The notes below the pieces were generated by a model, which saw only the letters and a list, made by a program, of their open reading frames with translations, had not been told where the DNA came from and did no database searches. 64,000 nucleotides of DNA from Maritalea sp047634455 (GTDB lineage Bacteria > Pseudomonadota > Alphaproteobacteria > Rhizobiales > Devosiaceae): the NCBI RefSeq assembly GCF_047634455.1, contig NZ_JBLIAI010000005.1, forward strand, positions 1 to 64,000. The letters run 5' to 3'. Each line of letters opens with the position of its first letter. Position 1 is the stretch's first letter. This document shows, in pieces, positions 17,634 to 26,788 of the stretch. Both the position numbers and the translations under genes were made by a program.

Positions 17634-17889
17634 TCTGTTTCAATAACGGGTCAAGCTTGCCTTGCCGATCCAGCGCATTCATCTCATCAAAACCGCCAAT
17701 ATGCTGACCATCTATGAAAATCTGTGGCACCGTATAGCGCCCGTTGGAACGCTCTAGCATTTCTTGACGTTTGGCCGGCGCGCCAATAACCGTCATTTCA
17801 TTATAGATAACACCCTTATTATCCAGCAACGCTTTTGCGGCCAAACAATAGGGGCAAGTTGGGGTGGTATAGATATCGATCGTGGGCAC
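17623..17889 (-). CDS. grxC: glutaredoxin 3
   Basis: 88 residues. The dithiol active site CPYC lies in IYTTPTCPYCLAAKALL. The glutathione-binding elements TVPQIFIDGQHIGGFDEM (cis-Pro TVP and the GG-D turn) are intact. It reduces protein disulfides and mixed disulfides with glutathione. It overlaps the downstream nitrilase-like gene by 11 nt and follows comF by 34 nt. Confidence 0.96.
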   Translation of the reverse strand: MPTIDIYTTPTCPYCLAAKALLDNKGVIYNEMTVIGAPAKRQEMLERSNGRYTVPQIFIDGQHIGGFDEMNALDRQGKLDPLLKQIAS

Positions 17890-17923
17890 AAATTGCTCCT
17901 AATTGATCAAAGGGGACCAGCTT

Positions 17924-18730
17924 CTATATTGCACCAATAGGCCCTGTGACAACCCGTGCAAAGCTGATGACGTTCACCTTATTGCGATATTTTGCCTTAA
18001 AACTGCGCGCAATCGCTTCGACAGTAGCCCCAGTTGTCACCACATCATCAACAATTACAATATGTTGACCTTGATACTCCTCCAAGAATGTATCAGTGAC
18101 CACAAATGCACCACGCACATTCTGCTCGCGATCTTTTGAACTCAATCCCACCTGACGACGGGTTGGGCGCTTGCGCGCCACCCACCCCGAATGAGTAGGA
18201 AACCCCGTAAGCTCGCTCAATTGGTCCGCCAGCAATTGGCTTTGGTTGTACCGCCGCAACAGTCTGCGTCGCCAGTGCAGCGGCACGGGCACAAACACAC
18301 AAGGTGTGCCCCAATAATCATCTCCTGCATTGACCATTAGCCGCGCACAAAACTTTGCCAATTCCAACCGATCACCATATTTGAACTGCGACACCATTTG
18401 CCGGGCCAAATCATCGTAAATCACCGCGGCGCGAGCGCGGGCGAAAGGCGGTGGATTGGCGATGGCTTGCGCGCTTAAAACGCTTGCCCCTAAATCCGCA
18501 GCAAAGGGAATGCCCAACACCGGGCAATATGGTTTCGACACAAACCGCAATCTCCCCCAACAAGCAGCGCATAATCCATCCGCTTCAATAATTGGTTCGT
18601 CACACGCTAGACAGCACGGGGGAAACAGCATATTCAAAATCCGACCACGCCAACTGATCGCAATTTTGTGCGATGCTGATATGTAAGATTTTGCGTGCGC
18701 GACAATTCTATTATTGTCCGTGCCAGTCAT
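17924..18730 (-). CDS. comF: ComF family protein (zinc finger + phosphoribosyltransferase domain)
   Basis: 268 residues. The N-terminal four-cysteine zinc module is PPCCLACDEPIIEADGLCAACW. The C-terminal phosphoribosyltransferase-type domain has the PRPP loop HIVIVDDVVTTGATVEAIA, preceded by the typical RYNQSQLLADQL and RKRPTRRQVGLSSKDREQNV. Homologues take part in handling imported single-stranded DNA during transformation, but most alphaproteobacterial copies are uncharacterised. It is divergent from the methyltransferase gene across only about 33 nt, and upstream of grxC. Confidence 0.93.
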   Translation of the reverse strand: MTGTDNNRIVAHAKSYISASHKIAISWRGRILNMLFPPCCLACDEPIIEADGLCAACWGRLRFVSKPYCPVLGIPFAADLGASVLSAQAIANPPPFARARAAVIYDDLARQMVSQFKYGDRLELAKFCARLMVNAGDDYWGTPCVFVPVPLHWRRRLLRRYNQSQLLADQLSELTGFPTHSGWVARKRPTRRQVGLSSKDREQNVRGAFVVTDTFLEEYQGQHIVIVDDVVTTGATVEAIARSFKAKYRNKVNVISFARVVTGPIGAI

Positions 18731-18763
18731 AAATATCGCTCAAAGTATCCTTGGAGCCACACC

Positions 18764-19618
18764 ATGCAGCCGCCAATGCTCTTTAATCGTAGCCGAATTC
18801 AAACCCGATTGAAACGCCGTGGCGTCGCCCAAGATCGCTTTATTGCAGATTTGGTGTTGCAAGAGCTGCACAGTCGATTGGCCACGATCACTCGCAAGTT
18901 TGCAAAAGCACTGATTGTCGGCCCATCCGAAGAATATTTGACAACCACCAGCAAAACAGCGACCGACCCTATTGAGTTTGAATTGGCCACCACACTACTT
19001 CCCACCACAAATGTGACGCTGCTGGATGTGGAGCAATTTGCGCCCAAAAACGGTCAATATGATCTGATTATCTCGATCCTGGATTTACAGTCCACCAATG
19101 ATGTACCCGGATTTTTAACGCAAATTCGTCGCCACCTAAAACCTGATGGACTATTTATGGGCGCAGCGCTTGGCGGCGAAACCTTTAAAGAGTTGCGCTC
19201 AGCATGGCTGAAAGCCGATGATGAATTATCCGGCGGGGCATTTGCGCGTGTTTCCCCCTTTATCGACATTCGCGATGCTGGTGCACTGTTGCAACGGGCT
19301 GGATTTGCACTGCCGGTATCTGATTTAGAGAATCATACCGTCCGCTACGAGCACCCGCTCGCCCTAATGAGCGAACTGCGAAAATTTGGCGCAACAAACC
19401 CCATGATCGAGTTGCCGCACAAGGCCACAACACGAAAGCTATTGGGCAAAGTAATTGCCAACTATATTGAAGACAACCAGGATCAAGACGGACGAATTCG
19501 AGCCACATTGGAGTTTATTTGGTTGTCCGCGTGGGCACCTCACGACAGTCAACAAAAGCCATTGGCACCGGGCAGCGCCAAAATGTCGCTCAAAGACGCT
19601 TTAGAGAAAAAGGACTAA
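18764..19618 (+). CDS. SAM-dependent methyltransferase-like protein (BioC/NDUFAF5 type)
   Basis: 284 residues from the ATG at 18764 (MQPPMLFNRSRIQTRLKRRG), which avoids overlap with divergent comF. The pattern is that of the alphaproteobacterial relatives of BioC and the complex I assembly factor NDUFAF5: LKRRGVAQDRFIADLVLQELHSRL, then DLIISILDLQSTNDVPGFLTQIRRHLKPDGLFMGAALGG. The SAM-binding glycine loop is replaced by KALIVGPSEEYL, so SAM binding may be weak or lost. The placement opposite comF-grxC is common in the order. A respiratory-complex or ubiquinone role is inferred only from homology. Confidence 0.85.
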   Translation: MQPPMLFNRSRIQTRLKRRGVAQDRFIADLVLQELHSRLATITRKFAKALIVGPSEEYLTTTSKTATDPIEFELATTLLPTTNVTLLDVEQFAPKNGQYDLIISILDLQSTNDVPGFLTQIRRHLKPDGLFMGAALGGETFKELRSAWLKADDELSGGAFARVSPFIDIRDAGALLQRAGFALPVSDLENHTVRYEHPLALMSELRKFGATNPMIELPHKATTRKLLGKVIANYIEDNQDQDGRIRATLEFIWLSAWAPHDSQQKPLAPGSAKMSLKDALEKKD

Positions 19619-19641
19619 GCGCAAAATGCGCAACAGTTGAG

Positions 19642-19830
19642 CTAGCTAAGCGCGTTATTCATCGCGCCGCCAATGCTCTCATCATTGCCGTTAAATAATG
19701 CGCCCAACGTATCGCCAAGCGCAACAAATGCAGCAATAAGCACCACAGCCATCACCGCAGCTATTAAACCATATTCAACAGCTGTCGCTCCTTGATCGTC
19801 TTGGCAAAATCTTTTGATTGTGGCGTACAT
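19642..19830 (-). CDS. Flp family type IVb pilin, isolated
   Basis: 62 residues from the ATG at 19830, with a GAGGAATG ribosome site. It reads MYATIKRFCQDDQGATAVEYGLIAAVMAVVL: a short basic leader, the Gly-Ala cleavage site, Glu5 of the mature pilin in AVEYG, and one hydrophobic helix. These are the hallmarks of Flp pilins processed by a TadV/CpaA prepilin peptidase and exported by a Tad machine. No tad/cpa genes are nearby. A longer in-frame upstream extension overlaps mutT and has no support. Confidence 0.92.
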   Translation of the reverse strand: MYATIKRFCQDDQGATAVEYGLIAAVMAVVLIAAFVALGDTLGALFNGNDESIGGAMNNALS

Positions 19831-19864
19831 GGCTACATTCCTCGAAAAAAATCGGGTCCAATCT

Positions 19865-20275
19865 TTAGAGCAAATCACACAAATGAGCGATGAGCGGCTC
19901 GTCTGCCGGCGGCATTGGATAGTCACGCAAGCGCTGCGGTTTTACCCACCTTAGCGCTGAATGTTCAAGCGCTGTAGGTATCCCTTGCCATTTTCGACAC
20001 ACATAAAGTGGCATCAGAAGGTGAAATTTTTCATAAGAAAATGACGCAAACGTCAATGGCGCAAGACATGCTTGTTGCGTATCTATATTCAGTTCTTCTT
20101 TGAGCTCTCTTATAATCGCAGTTTCCGGGCTTTCATGTGGTTCGACCTTGCCCCCTGGAAACTCCCATAAACCGCCCATTTCCTTGTCCGCAGGACGCTG
20201 AGCAATCAACACGCGCCGATCTGCATCCACCAGCGCGCAGGCGACGACCAACAAAACGGGATGCTGATCGGCCAT
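19865..20275 (-). CDS. mutT: (deoxy)nucleoside triphosphate pyrophosphohydrolase, MutT type
   Basis: 136 residues with a complete Nudix box, GGKVEPHESPETAIIRELKEEL (G-x5-E-x7-RE-x2-EE). The rest fits 8-oxo-dGTP diphosphatase: VACALVDADRRVLIAQRP at the start and ALRWVKPQRLRDYPMPPAD near the end. It removes oxidised nucleotides from the pool. Its ATG overlaps the TGA of argJ (TGATG), an argJ-mutT coupling frequent in Rhizobiales. Confidence 0.94.
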   Translation of the reverse strand: MADQHPVLLVVACALVDADRRVLIAQRPADKEMGGLWEFPGGKVEPHESPETAIIRELKEELNIDTQQACLAPLTFASFSYEKFHLLMPLYVCRKWQGIPTALEHSALRWVKPQRLRDYPMPPADEPLIAHLCDLL

Positions 20276-21516
20276 CAGCTACGGTAGTCGCCGTTTATCG
20301 TCACATAGCCGTGGGTCAGATCGCAGCCATAAACGGTCGCTTCACCTACCCCCAAACCAAGATCAACCCCGATTTCAATCTGTTGATTTTTCATATATTG
20401 GCTGGCGTCCTCTTCCGAATAATCAGCAGAGCGATAACCTTGTTTTGCCACCACCAAATCACCAAACCGAATTTGCAACTTATCCCGATCCGCTGGCTCA
20501 CCAGCTTTGCCCACCGCGGCCACCACACGTCCCCAATTCGCATCTTCCCCGGCCAGAGCGGTTTTGACCAAAGGCGAGTTCGCAATTGAACGGGCAATAA
20601 TGTCCGCGCTCTGGTTAGAAACCGCGCCCGAAACATTCACAACCATCAATTTGGTCGCCCCTTCACCATCTCGAATGATCTGCAACGCCAAATCTTTGAG
20701 CACAGCATGCAGCGCTTGGGCAAATTCTGCACAGCGCGGATCATCCAAATCTGTGATTGGCACCAGACCACGCGCTTTTGCAGCCCCAGTGGCAAACACC
20801 AAACACGTGTCTGACGTCGAAGTGTCATTGTCAACTGTAATGGCATTGAAGCTTTTGGCATTGCCTTCAAGCAAGATGGAGCGCAGCACTACGGCTGAAA
20901 CCGGAACATCGGTAAAGATATAAGACAGCATAGTGGCCATATTGGGCGCAATCATGCCCGAACCTTTAGCGATCCCAGAAATTGTTACATCAACACCATC
21001 AATATCAAACGATGCACCCGCACCCTTTGCAAAAGTATCGGTTGTGCGAATGGCGTTGGCTGCAGCCTCAAAATCAACGCTGTGCTTAAGCGCTTGTTCC
21101 AACGCAGCAACAAGCGGTTGGGGGTCCAGCGGCTCGCCAATCACCCCGGTTGACGATATAAATATCTCCGACGGTACCCCCCCCAAAAGCTTCGCGGTCG
21201 CCTCAGCTGTTGCCAGGACAGTATCAGCGCCAACTCTGCCCACAAAAGCATTGGCATTCCCCGCATTGACCACCAGACCGCGCGCCACACCAATTGGCAA
21301 GTTATTCCTACACCAATCAATAGGCGCAGAAGGGCATTTGCTGTTGGTCAAAACACCCGCAACACTTGTCCCTTCGATCATGCGTGCCAACAACAAATTA
21401 TGACGCCCATGATAGCCCGCACCAATTGGCGCGGTGAATAATTCAACGCCCTCAACTTTATCAAGGGACGGAAAATGATCCGGCGCCAACGGGGAAACTG
21501 CCAACTTTTCAGCCAT
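20275..21516 (-). CDS. argJ: bifunctional glutamate N-acetyltransferase / N-acetylglutamate synthase
   Basis: 413 residues from MAEKLAVSPLAP; this ATG lies 1 nt after the stop of the parvulin gene, so I prefer it to one five codons upstream. The autocleavage site is MIAPNMATMLSYIFTD, in which the ATML threonine becomes the catalytic N-terminus of the beta chain. VVNAGNANAFVG and AITVDNDTSTSDT are further family marks. It recycles the acetyl group in arginine synthesis. It is followed, with overlap, by mutT. Confidence 0.97.
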   Translation of the reverse strand: MAEKLAVSPLAPDHFPSLDKVEGVELFTAPIGAGYHGRHNLLLARMIEGTSVAGVLTNSKCPSAPIDWCRNNLPIGVARGLVVNAGNANAFVGRVGADTVLATAEATAKLLGGVPSEIFISSTGVIGEPLDPQPLVAALEQALKHSVDFEAAANAIRTTDTFAKGAGASFDIDGVDVTISGIAKGSGMIAPNMATMLSYIFTDVPVSAVVLRSILLEGNAKSFNAITVDNDTSTSDTCLVFATGAAKARGLVPITDLDDPRCAEFAQALHAVLKDLALQIIRDGEGATKLMVVNVSGAVSNQSADIIARSIANSPLVKTALAGEDANWGRVVAAVGKAGEPADRDKLQIRFGDLVVAKQGYRSADYSEEDASQYMKNQQIEIGVDLGLGVGEATVYGCDLTHGYVTINGDYRS

Positions 21517-21517
21517 A

Positions 21518-22366
21518 TTAGTTGCTCGCATCCACGATATTGATGTCAGTGTTGGCTTTCAGGCCTTCAACCAGTTTCTCGAATTTTTTAACCATCACGC
21601 GCTGACGAATTTGCGGCAAAACCTGTTCAAATGCCGGTGGCGTTGAAGGACGACGGTCTTCAAGTTTGATCACATGCCAACCGAACTGCGACTGTACCGG
21701 CGCAGAATAAGCGCCAATTTCAAGTGCATTGGCCGCATTGTAAAACTCTGGCACCATGTCACCTTCGCCGAAATAGCCCAAATCGCCACCCTGTGGCCCA
21801 GATGGTCCGGTGGACTTTTCTTTCGCTACTTCAGCAAAATCGCGGCCCTTTTCAAGTTCGACAACCACCCGTTTCGCATCGTCTTCAGTCGCCAGCAAAA
21901 CATGACGTGCACGCAGCATTTCTCTTGTATCAAAATCCTTGAAAGCATCGTCATAGGCCGCCTTCAACTCTTCTTGGCTTAATTCAGCCGCCATAACGTC
22001 TTGCAAATACGCACGACGTAAAGCGCGATCTTCCAAATAGGCTTTGCGCCGCGCAAAGGTGCTTGTGTCAGCCATCCCCGCTTTGCGTGCAGCTTGCGCC
22101 ATCACCTTCATATCCACCAGCATTTGCACCAAGAAACTGCGGCGCTCATTTGTCGGGATCTGTGTGATTTCTTCACCCATATCCTCAAGTGCATAGCTAA
22201 GATCAGCTTGCGTAATGTCTTCGCCTCCCACCACAGCAATCACAGCCTCGGGTGACAAAACTTCCTGCGCCATAACGCTTGGAGCCCACATCATGCCAGC
22301 CACAATTGCCCCACCAAGCAAGATGGAACGTAGTGGATTTTGGTGTTTCAGTTCTGTTTTCTGCAT
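21518..22366 (-). CDS. peptidylprolyl isomerase, parvulin type, exported
   Basis: 282 residues from the ATG at 22366, which gives a clean signal peptide (KTELKHQNPLRSILLGGAIVAGMMWAPSVMA, cleavage near QEVLS); the open frame extends upstream without support. The C-terminal half is a PpiC rotamase domain: MLRARHVLLATEDDAKRVVVELEKG, STGPSGPQGGDLGYFGEGDMVPEF, APVQSQFGWHVIKLEDRRP. An N-terminal SurA-like helical region precedes it. It probably folds periplasmic or outer-membrane proteins. Divergent from secA; argJ follows after 1 nt. Confidence 0.94.
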   Translation of the reverse strand: MQKTELKHQNPLRSILLGGAIVAGMMWAPSVMAQEVLSPEAVIAVVGGEDITQADLSYALEDMGEEITQIPTNERRSFLVQMLVDMKVMAQAARKAGMADTSTFARRKAYLEDRALRRAYLQDVMAAELSQEELKAAYDDAFKDFDTREMLRARHVLLATEDDAKRVVVELEKGRDFAEVAKEKSTGPSGPQGGDLGYFGEGDMVPEFYNAANALEIGAYSAPVQSQFGWHVIKLEDRRPSTPPAFEQVLPQIRQRVMVKKFEKLVEGLKANTDINIVDASN

Positions 22367-22463
22367 TATTGATCTTTCTTTTTCTTTTGCATGTGCATCG
22401 ACTATAAAATAAACAAGCACTGGTCGAACATATTTAATTGACGTTTGCGTGATTTCCGAGACG

Positions 22464-22492
22464 TTGACAAGACACTTAACCGCACTTACATC
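22464..22492 (+). promoter_or_regulatory. likely secA promoter
   Basis: A perfect -35 hexamer TTGACA (22464-22469) is separated by 17 nt from TACATC (22487-22492), a weak -10, 123 nt before the secA start. The -35 and spacing are good and the -10 is only partly consensus. Confidence 0.45.
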
Positions 22493-22614
22493 TCCCAACG
22501 CTTGAAAAGGCAAAATCTAATGGCATTTGCCCATATTTTGCCCTCTTCATACCAAGAATTTTCCGCTGATGCGCCAAAATTAAGGCGCAATAGCAACAAA
22601 ATGGGACCGCTCAT

Positions 22615-25287
22615 ATGGCACTCGCCGCGTTAGCAAAAAAAATCTTTGGCTCATCTAACGATCGCCAAGTCAAAAAATACCGCCCAATTGTTGATAAAAT
22701 CAACGCCCTGGAGCCGGAACTGCAGACCCTAAGCGATGAGCAATTGCGCGCCCGCACTGACGAGCTAAAAGCCGACTACGCAAGTGGCAAGAAATTAGAA
22801 GACCTGTTGGTCCCAGCTTTCGCCACCGTGCGGGAAGCTGCAAAACGCACATTGGGCATGCGTCACTTTGACGTACAGCTTATCGGCGGCATGGTATTGA
22901 ACGACAATGCCATCGCCGAGATGCGCACCGGCGAGGGCAAAACACTGGTCGCAACGTTGGCAGTGTATCTCAATGCCCTCACCGGCAAAGGCGTACACGT
23001 TGTCACCGTGAACGACTATCTGGCTGGCCGCGATGCGCAATGGATGAACCAAGTCTATGGTTTTCTCGGCCTTACAACCGGTGTCATTGTGCACGGACTG
23101 TCAGACGATCAACGCCGCGCAGCATACGCAGCGGATGTGACCTACGGCACCAACAACGAATTTGGCTTCGACTATTTGCGCGACAACATGAAGTTCACTA
23201 AAGAACAAATGGTGCAGCGCGGACACCATTACGCGATCGTCGATGAGGTCGATTCAATCCTGGTTGACGAAGCCCGGACGCCTTTGATTATTTCTGGTCC
23301 ATCAGAAGACCGCTCCGATCTTTATGTGCAAATCGACGCGTTGATGAAACATGTCACCGACGAAGATTTTGAACTCGACGAAAAACAACGTTCTGCGTCT
23401 TTTACTGATGACGGAATTGAAAAATTTGAAACCATCCTCAAAGAAGCAGAGCTGATCAAAGGCGAAAGCCTTTTTGACATCGAAAATGTTTCTATCGTCC
23501 ACCACATGAATTCCGCACTTCGTGCACATAAACTCTTCACCCGCGACAAAGATTATATTGTGCGCGACGATGAAGTGGTGATCATTGACGAGTTCACCGG
23601 TCGAATGATGCCAGGCCGTCGTTTTTCAGAAGGTCTGCACCAAGCGCTAGAGGCCAAGGAAGGCGCAAAAATCCAGCCGGAAAACCAAACTCTGGCTTCG
23701 ATTACTTTCCAAAACTATTTCCGCCTTTATGAAAAACTTTCTGGCATGACCGGAACTGCCGCCACTGAAGCCGAGGAATTTGCTGACATCTACAAATTGG
23801 ATGTGATTTCTGTCCCCACCAACCAAGATGTATCCCGGGTTGACGAAGAAGACGAAGTTTACCGCACGGTTGAAGAGAAATTCAAAGCCATCGCCGATGA
23901 AGTGCTTGATTGCCAAAAGCGCAATCAGCCGGTTTTGGTGGGCACAACATCAATTGAGAAATCTGAATTTCTTGCGGACATGCTGCGGAAAAAGGGCGCA
24001 AAAGACATCAAAGTCCTCAACGCCCGTCACCACGAACAAGAAGCACAAATTATCGCCGATGCGGGCATGCCCGGCGCGGTAACAATTGCAACCAACATGG
24101 CGGGTCGGGGAACCGACATTCAGCTGGGCGGCAACTTGGAAATGCGCATTGATATTGAGTGCGCTAACCTTGAAGGCGACGCACGCGACGCTAAGATCAA
24201 ACAAATCAAAGCAGAAATCGAAGAACGTAAACAAGCAGCTCTTGCTGCCGGTGGTCTTTATGTGATCGGCACCGAACGGCATGAATCTCGCCGGATTGAT
24301 AATCAGCTACGTGGCCGGTCAGGCCGTCAAGGTGACCCCGGTCACTCCAAATTCTACTTGTCCTTGCAAGACGATCTGATGCGTATCTTCGCACCCGAAC
24401 GCATGGAAGGCATGTTGGTCAAACTTGGCCTTGAAGACGGCGAAGCCATCGCTCACCCTTGGGTAACCAAAGCGCTTGAGCGCAGCCAACAAAAAGTTGA
24501 AGCGCGCAACTTTGATATCCGCAAAAACATCCTCAAATATGATGATGTCATGAACGATCAGCGTAAGGTAATCTTTGAACAACGTCTTGAATTGATGGAC
24601 GAAGCCAATGTGGCCATTGCCATCAAAGATATGCGCGAGGATGTTGTACATGACATCATCGAGAAGGCTATTCCAGCCCGTTCCTACCCTGAGCAATGGG
24701 CGCATGAGCAGCTCGCAGAAGCGGCAAAAACCTACCTCAATGTGAATGCCCCGATCAAAGAATGGTCAGAGGAAGAAGGCATAGACAGCGAACAAGTTAC
24801 TGAACGCCTTATTAAATTGGCCAACGAAACAGCGGCAAAAAAGGCGGCCGACTATTCGCCACAAATCATGCGACAAATCGAAAAACAGATCTTATTGCAA
24901 TCGATTGACGGGCTATGGCGTGAGCATTTGGTGACCCTTGATCACCTATCAAAAGTTGTTGGTTGGCGCGGGCTGGCGCAACGTGATCCGCTGAACGAAT
25001 ACAAACAAGAAGGCTATGAGCTATTCCAAACATTGCTCGACAGCCTGCGCGAACTGGTGATTGCGCAACTCAGCCATGTGCAGGTGCAAGTGGCCCCACC
25101 TGAGCCACAATTGCCGCCAATGCAAGAGCAGCACATTGATCCGTTTACCGGCGAAAATGATGCAGTTCCAGCAAGCGATGTGGCCAACAAAGACGACCCT
25201 TCAACGTGGGGCAAGGTGCGCCGCAACGAAGCTTGCCCATGTGGTTCTGGAAAAAAATACAAGCATTGCCACGGGGCGATTGCTTAA
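22615..25287 (+). CDS. secA: preprotein translocase ATPase SecA
   Basis: 890 residues, full length. Nucleotide-binding domain 1 has MRTGEGKTLVATLAVYLNAL (Walker A) and AIVDEVDSILVDEARTPLI. The preprotein cross-linking domain follows, then domain 2 with NMAGRGTDIQLGGN and LRGRSGRQGDPG, the helical scaffold with DGLWREHLVTLDHL, and the C-terminal zinc/SecB-binding tail EACPCGSGKKYKHCHG. It powers post-translational export through SecYEG. Monocistronic and divergent from the exported parvulin, a functional pairing in secretion. Confidence 0.99.
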   Translation: MALAALAKKIFGSSNDRQVKKYRPIVDKINALEPELQTLSDEQLRARTDELKADYASGKKLEDLLVPAFATVREAAKRTLGMRHFDVQLIGGMVLNDNAIAEMRTGEGKTLVATLAVYLNALTGKGVHVVTVNDYLAGRDAQWMNQVYGFLGLTTGVIVHGLSDDQRRAAYAADVTYGTNNEFGFDYLRDNMKFTKEQMVQRGHHYAIVDEVDSILVDEARTPLIISGPSEDRSDLYVQIDALMKHVTDEDFELDEKQRSASFTDDGIEKFETILKEAELIKGESLFDIENVSIVHHMNSALRAHKLFTRDKDYIVRDDEVVIIDEFTGRMMPGRRFSEGLHQALEAKEGAKIQPENQTLASITFQNYFRLYEKLSGMTGTAATEAEEFADIYKLDVISVPTNQDVSRVDEEDEVYRTVEEKFKAIADEVLDCQKRNQPVLVGTTSIEKSEFLADMLRKKGAKDIKVLNARHHEQEAQIIADAGMPGAVTIATNMAGRGTDIQLGGNLEMRIDIECANLEGDARDAKIKQIKAEIEERKQAALAAGGLYVIGTERHESRRIDNQLRGRSGRQGDPGHSKFYLSLQDDLMRIFAPERMEGMLVKLGLEDGEAIAHPWVTKALERSQQKVEARNFDIRKNILKYDDVMNDQRKVIFEQRLELMDEANVAIAIKDMREDVVHDIIEKAIPARSYPEQWAHEQLAEAAKTYLNVNAPIKEWSEEEGIDSEQVTERLIKLANETAAKKAADYSPQIMRQIEKQILLQSIDGLWREHLVTLDHLSKVVGWRGLAQRDPLNEYKQEGYELFQTLLDSLRELVIAQLSHVQVQVAPPEPQLPPMQEQHIDPFTGENDAVPASDVANKDDPSTWGKVRRNEACPCGSGKKYKHCHGAIA

Positions 25288-25299
25288 AGGTCATTCGGC

Positions 25300-25992
25300 C
25301 TATCGACAATCATACAAATGGTCGCTTAGAACATCTTCTATAGCGGCCATTTTCACGTCTGGATATGGCACAAAAACCGCCATGCGCCCAACCATCTGAT
25401 CAAGCTGTGCAAACTGCTCCACCACGTGATAGTGGGGTCGATTGATGTAATCGTCCACCAATATGGTCCAGCCTGCTGTGCCAAACAGCGCCGTGATGCA
25501 CTTCAACGCACAAGCCACCCGAAAACGTCCATCGATGAGGATCAAGTCGGGCAATTTGTCCATTCGCGGCATGTCAGAATAGGCGGCAAATCTGGTTTTC
25601 TCACGTCGCGACAAGCCATTCACCTTCACTGGGTAACCCCAATTGCCCGTCAGCCCAATATCTGCGTGAATGTGTTGCTGATTGGCCTTCAGATATCCCG
25701 CTTGCTGCAACGTTTGTTGGACGCTGAGCGAAAACAACAAGTCACTTTCTTTGCTGGCAAACGGGATGCCCAGTTGGCCGGCTAAAAACGTGGTGCCACC
25801 ACTGCCAAACTCAAGATAGCTGTTTGCGTTCGCCAAGCGATCAGCAAACCATTCTGTTAGTTTTTGATCCTCAAAATGGGGCAGTTTGGCAGTTTGATAA
25901 CTCAAATTCTTTTGCAGGATAGCACCAATAAATGGCCAACCTCTTGACCAATAAACCAGCGCGCTGTTCCAACGGGGCCAATCTGTGCTCAT
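25300..25992 (-). CDS. SAM-methyltransferase-like protein of unknown role
   Basis: 230 residues. The segment ANSYLEFGSGGTTFLAGQLG looks like a SAM-binding motif I (E-x-G-S-G-G-T), and LPDLILIDGRFRVACALKCI with WTILVDDYINRPHYHVVEQF resembles the core of class I methyltransferases such as the FkbM/methyltransf_24 groups. The substrate is unknown. It overlaps the uracil-DNA-glycosylase-like gene by ATGA, so it is the third gene of a tightly coupled operon, and it converges on secA with 12 nt between stops. Confidence 0.75.
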   Translation of the reverse strand: MSTDWPRWNSALVYWSRGWPFIGAILQKNLSYQTAKLPHFEDQKLTEWFADRLANANSYLEFGSGGTTFLAGQLGIPFASKESDLLFSLSVQQTLQQAGYLKANQQHIHADIGLTGNWGYPVKVNGLSRREKTRFAAYSDMPRMDKLPDLILIDGRFRVACALKCITALFGTAGWTILVDDYINRPHYHVVEQFAQLDQMVGRMAVFVPYPDVKMAAIEDVLSDHLYDCR

Positions 25993-26567
25993 ACCAACAA
26001 TGCCTTCGTTAAGCGCCGCAACTCGGGCAAAACCTCTGCCTCAAACCACGGATTACGCTTGAGCCAAATATTATTGCGCGGACTTGGGTGCGGCAACGGC
26101 AAATAGTCCGGCATAAATTCCCGCCATCGCTGCACCGTCCCGGTCAGCGTTTTGGATTGTCTGTCACCCAAATGATAATCGAGCGCAAAAGCGCCAATGA
26201 TGATTTTCAGCTCAAGCTGTGGCATGAGAGTGAAGAGATTATCGTGCCAAGTTGCCCGGCATTCGGGGCGCGGGGGAAGATCGCCGGATTTGCCGGCGCC
26301 TGGAAAGCAAAACCCCATCGGCACAATGGCAAACAGCGACGGATCATAAAACAGTTTTGATGTTACCCCAAGCCAGTCGCGCAAACGCTCGCCGCTTTTA
26401 TCATCAAACGGTTTGCCCGAAAGATGGACAAGACGGCCCGGCGCTTGCCCGGCAATCAAGATTTTGGCTCTCTGGCTTACTTGCAAAACCGGGCGCGGCC
26501 CCAAAGCCAAATGCGCAGCGCAAACATTGCATGACCGTATGTCTGCCACAAACCGATCAAATGTCAT
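25989..26567 (-). CDS. uracil-DNA glycosylase family protein
   Basis: 192 residues. The start is CNVCAAHLALGPRPVLQ (C-x2-C but no full iron-sulfur set), followed by KILIAGQAPGRLVHLSGKPFDDKSGERLRDWLGV (the GQAPG water-activating motif of the superfamily). PLPHPSPRNNIWLKRNPWFE supplies the HPSPRN loop. This branch is the small YqiK-like/DUF-type UDG often annotated only as family. It may excise uracil or another base lesion. Overlaps the HhH gene upstream and the methyltransferase-like gene downstream, each by ATGA. Confidence 0.9.
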   Translation of the reverse strand: MTFDRFVADIRSCNVCAAHLALGPRPVLQVSQRAKILIAGQAPGRLVHLSGKPFDDKSGERLRDWLGVTSKLFYDPSLFAIVPMGFCFPGAGKSGDLPPRPECRATWHDNLFTLMPQLELKIIIGAFALDYHLGDRQSKTLTGTVQRWREFMPDYLPLPHPSPRNNIWLKRNPWFEAEVLPELRRLTKALLV

Positions 26568-26788
26568 GCCGTGTTCGCCTTAGCCAACGCAATCAGATTT
26601 TCCAGCGCCCGCACGCCCATCCCATTTAGGCGCTTATCTCCCATTTCCACATTGATTCGCAAAGCAAGCTCACGCGCATCCGCATCAACCAACTGTTCAA
26701 AATCGGTTATTCCGATTGACGCCAATAGGCGCACCATTTTCGGGCCAATCGAGTGTGCTTGCTCAAAGGGATGTGTGTTTTTTGTCAT
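26564..26788 (-). CDS. small helix-hairpin-helix protein
   Basis: 74 residues: HSIGPKMVRLLASIGITDFEQLVDADARELALRINVEMGDKRLNGMGVRALENLIALAKA. The first part (IGPKMVRLLASIGI) is an HhH motif as in Cdd1/TfoX-C-like pathogenicity-locus proteins, which bind DNA non-specifically. The ATG is preceded by GGAGAA. It is the first gene of a three-gene operon with the uracil-glycosylase-like and methyltransferase-like genes, all joined by 4-nt overlaps, which favours a DNA-related function. Confidence 0.8.
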   Translation of the reverse strand: MTKNTHPFEQAHSIGPKMVRLLASIGITDFEQLVDADARELALRINVEMGDKRLNGMGVRALENLIALAKANTA

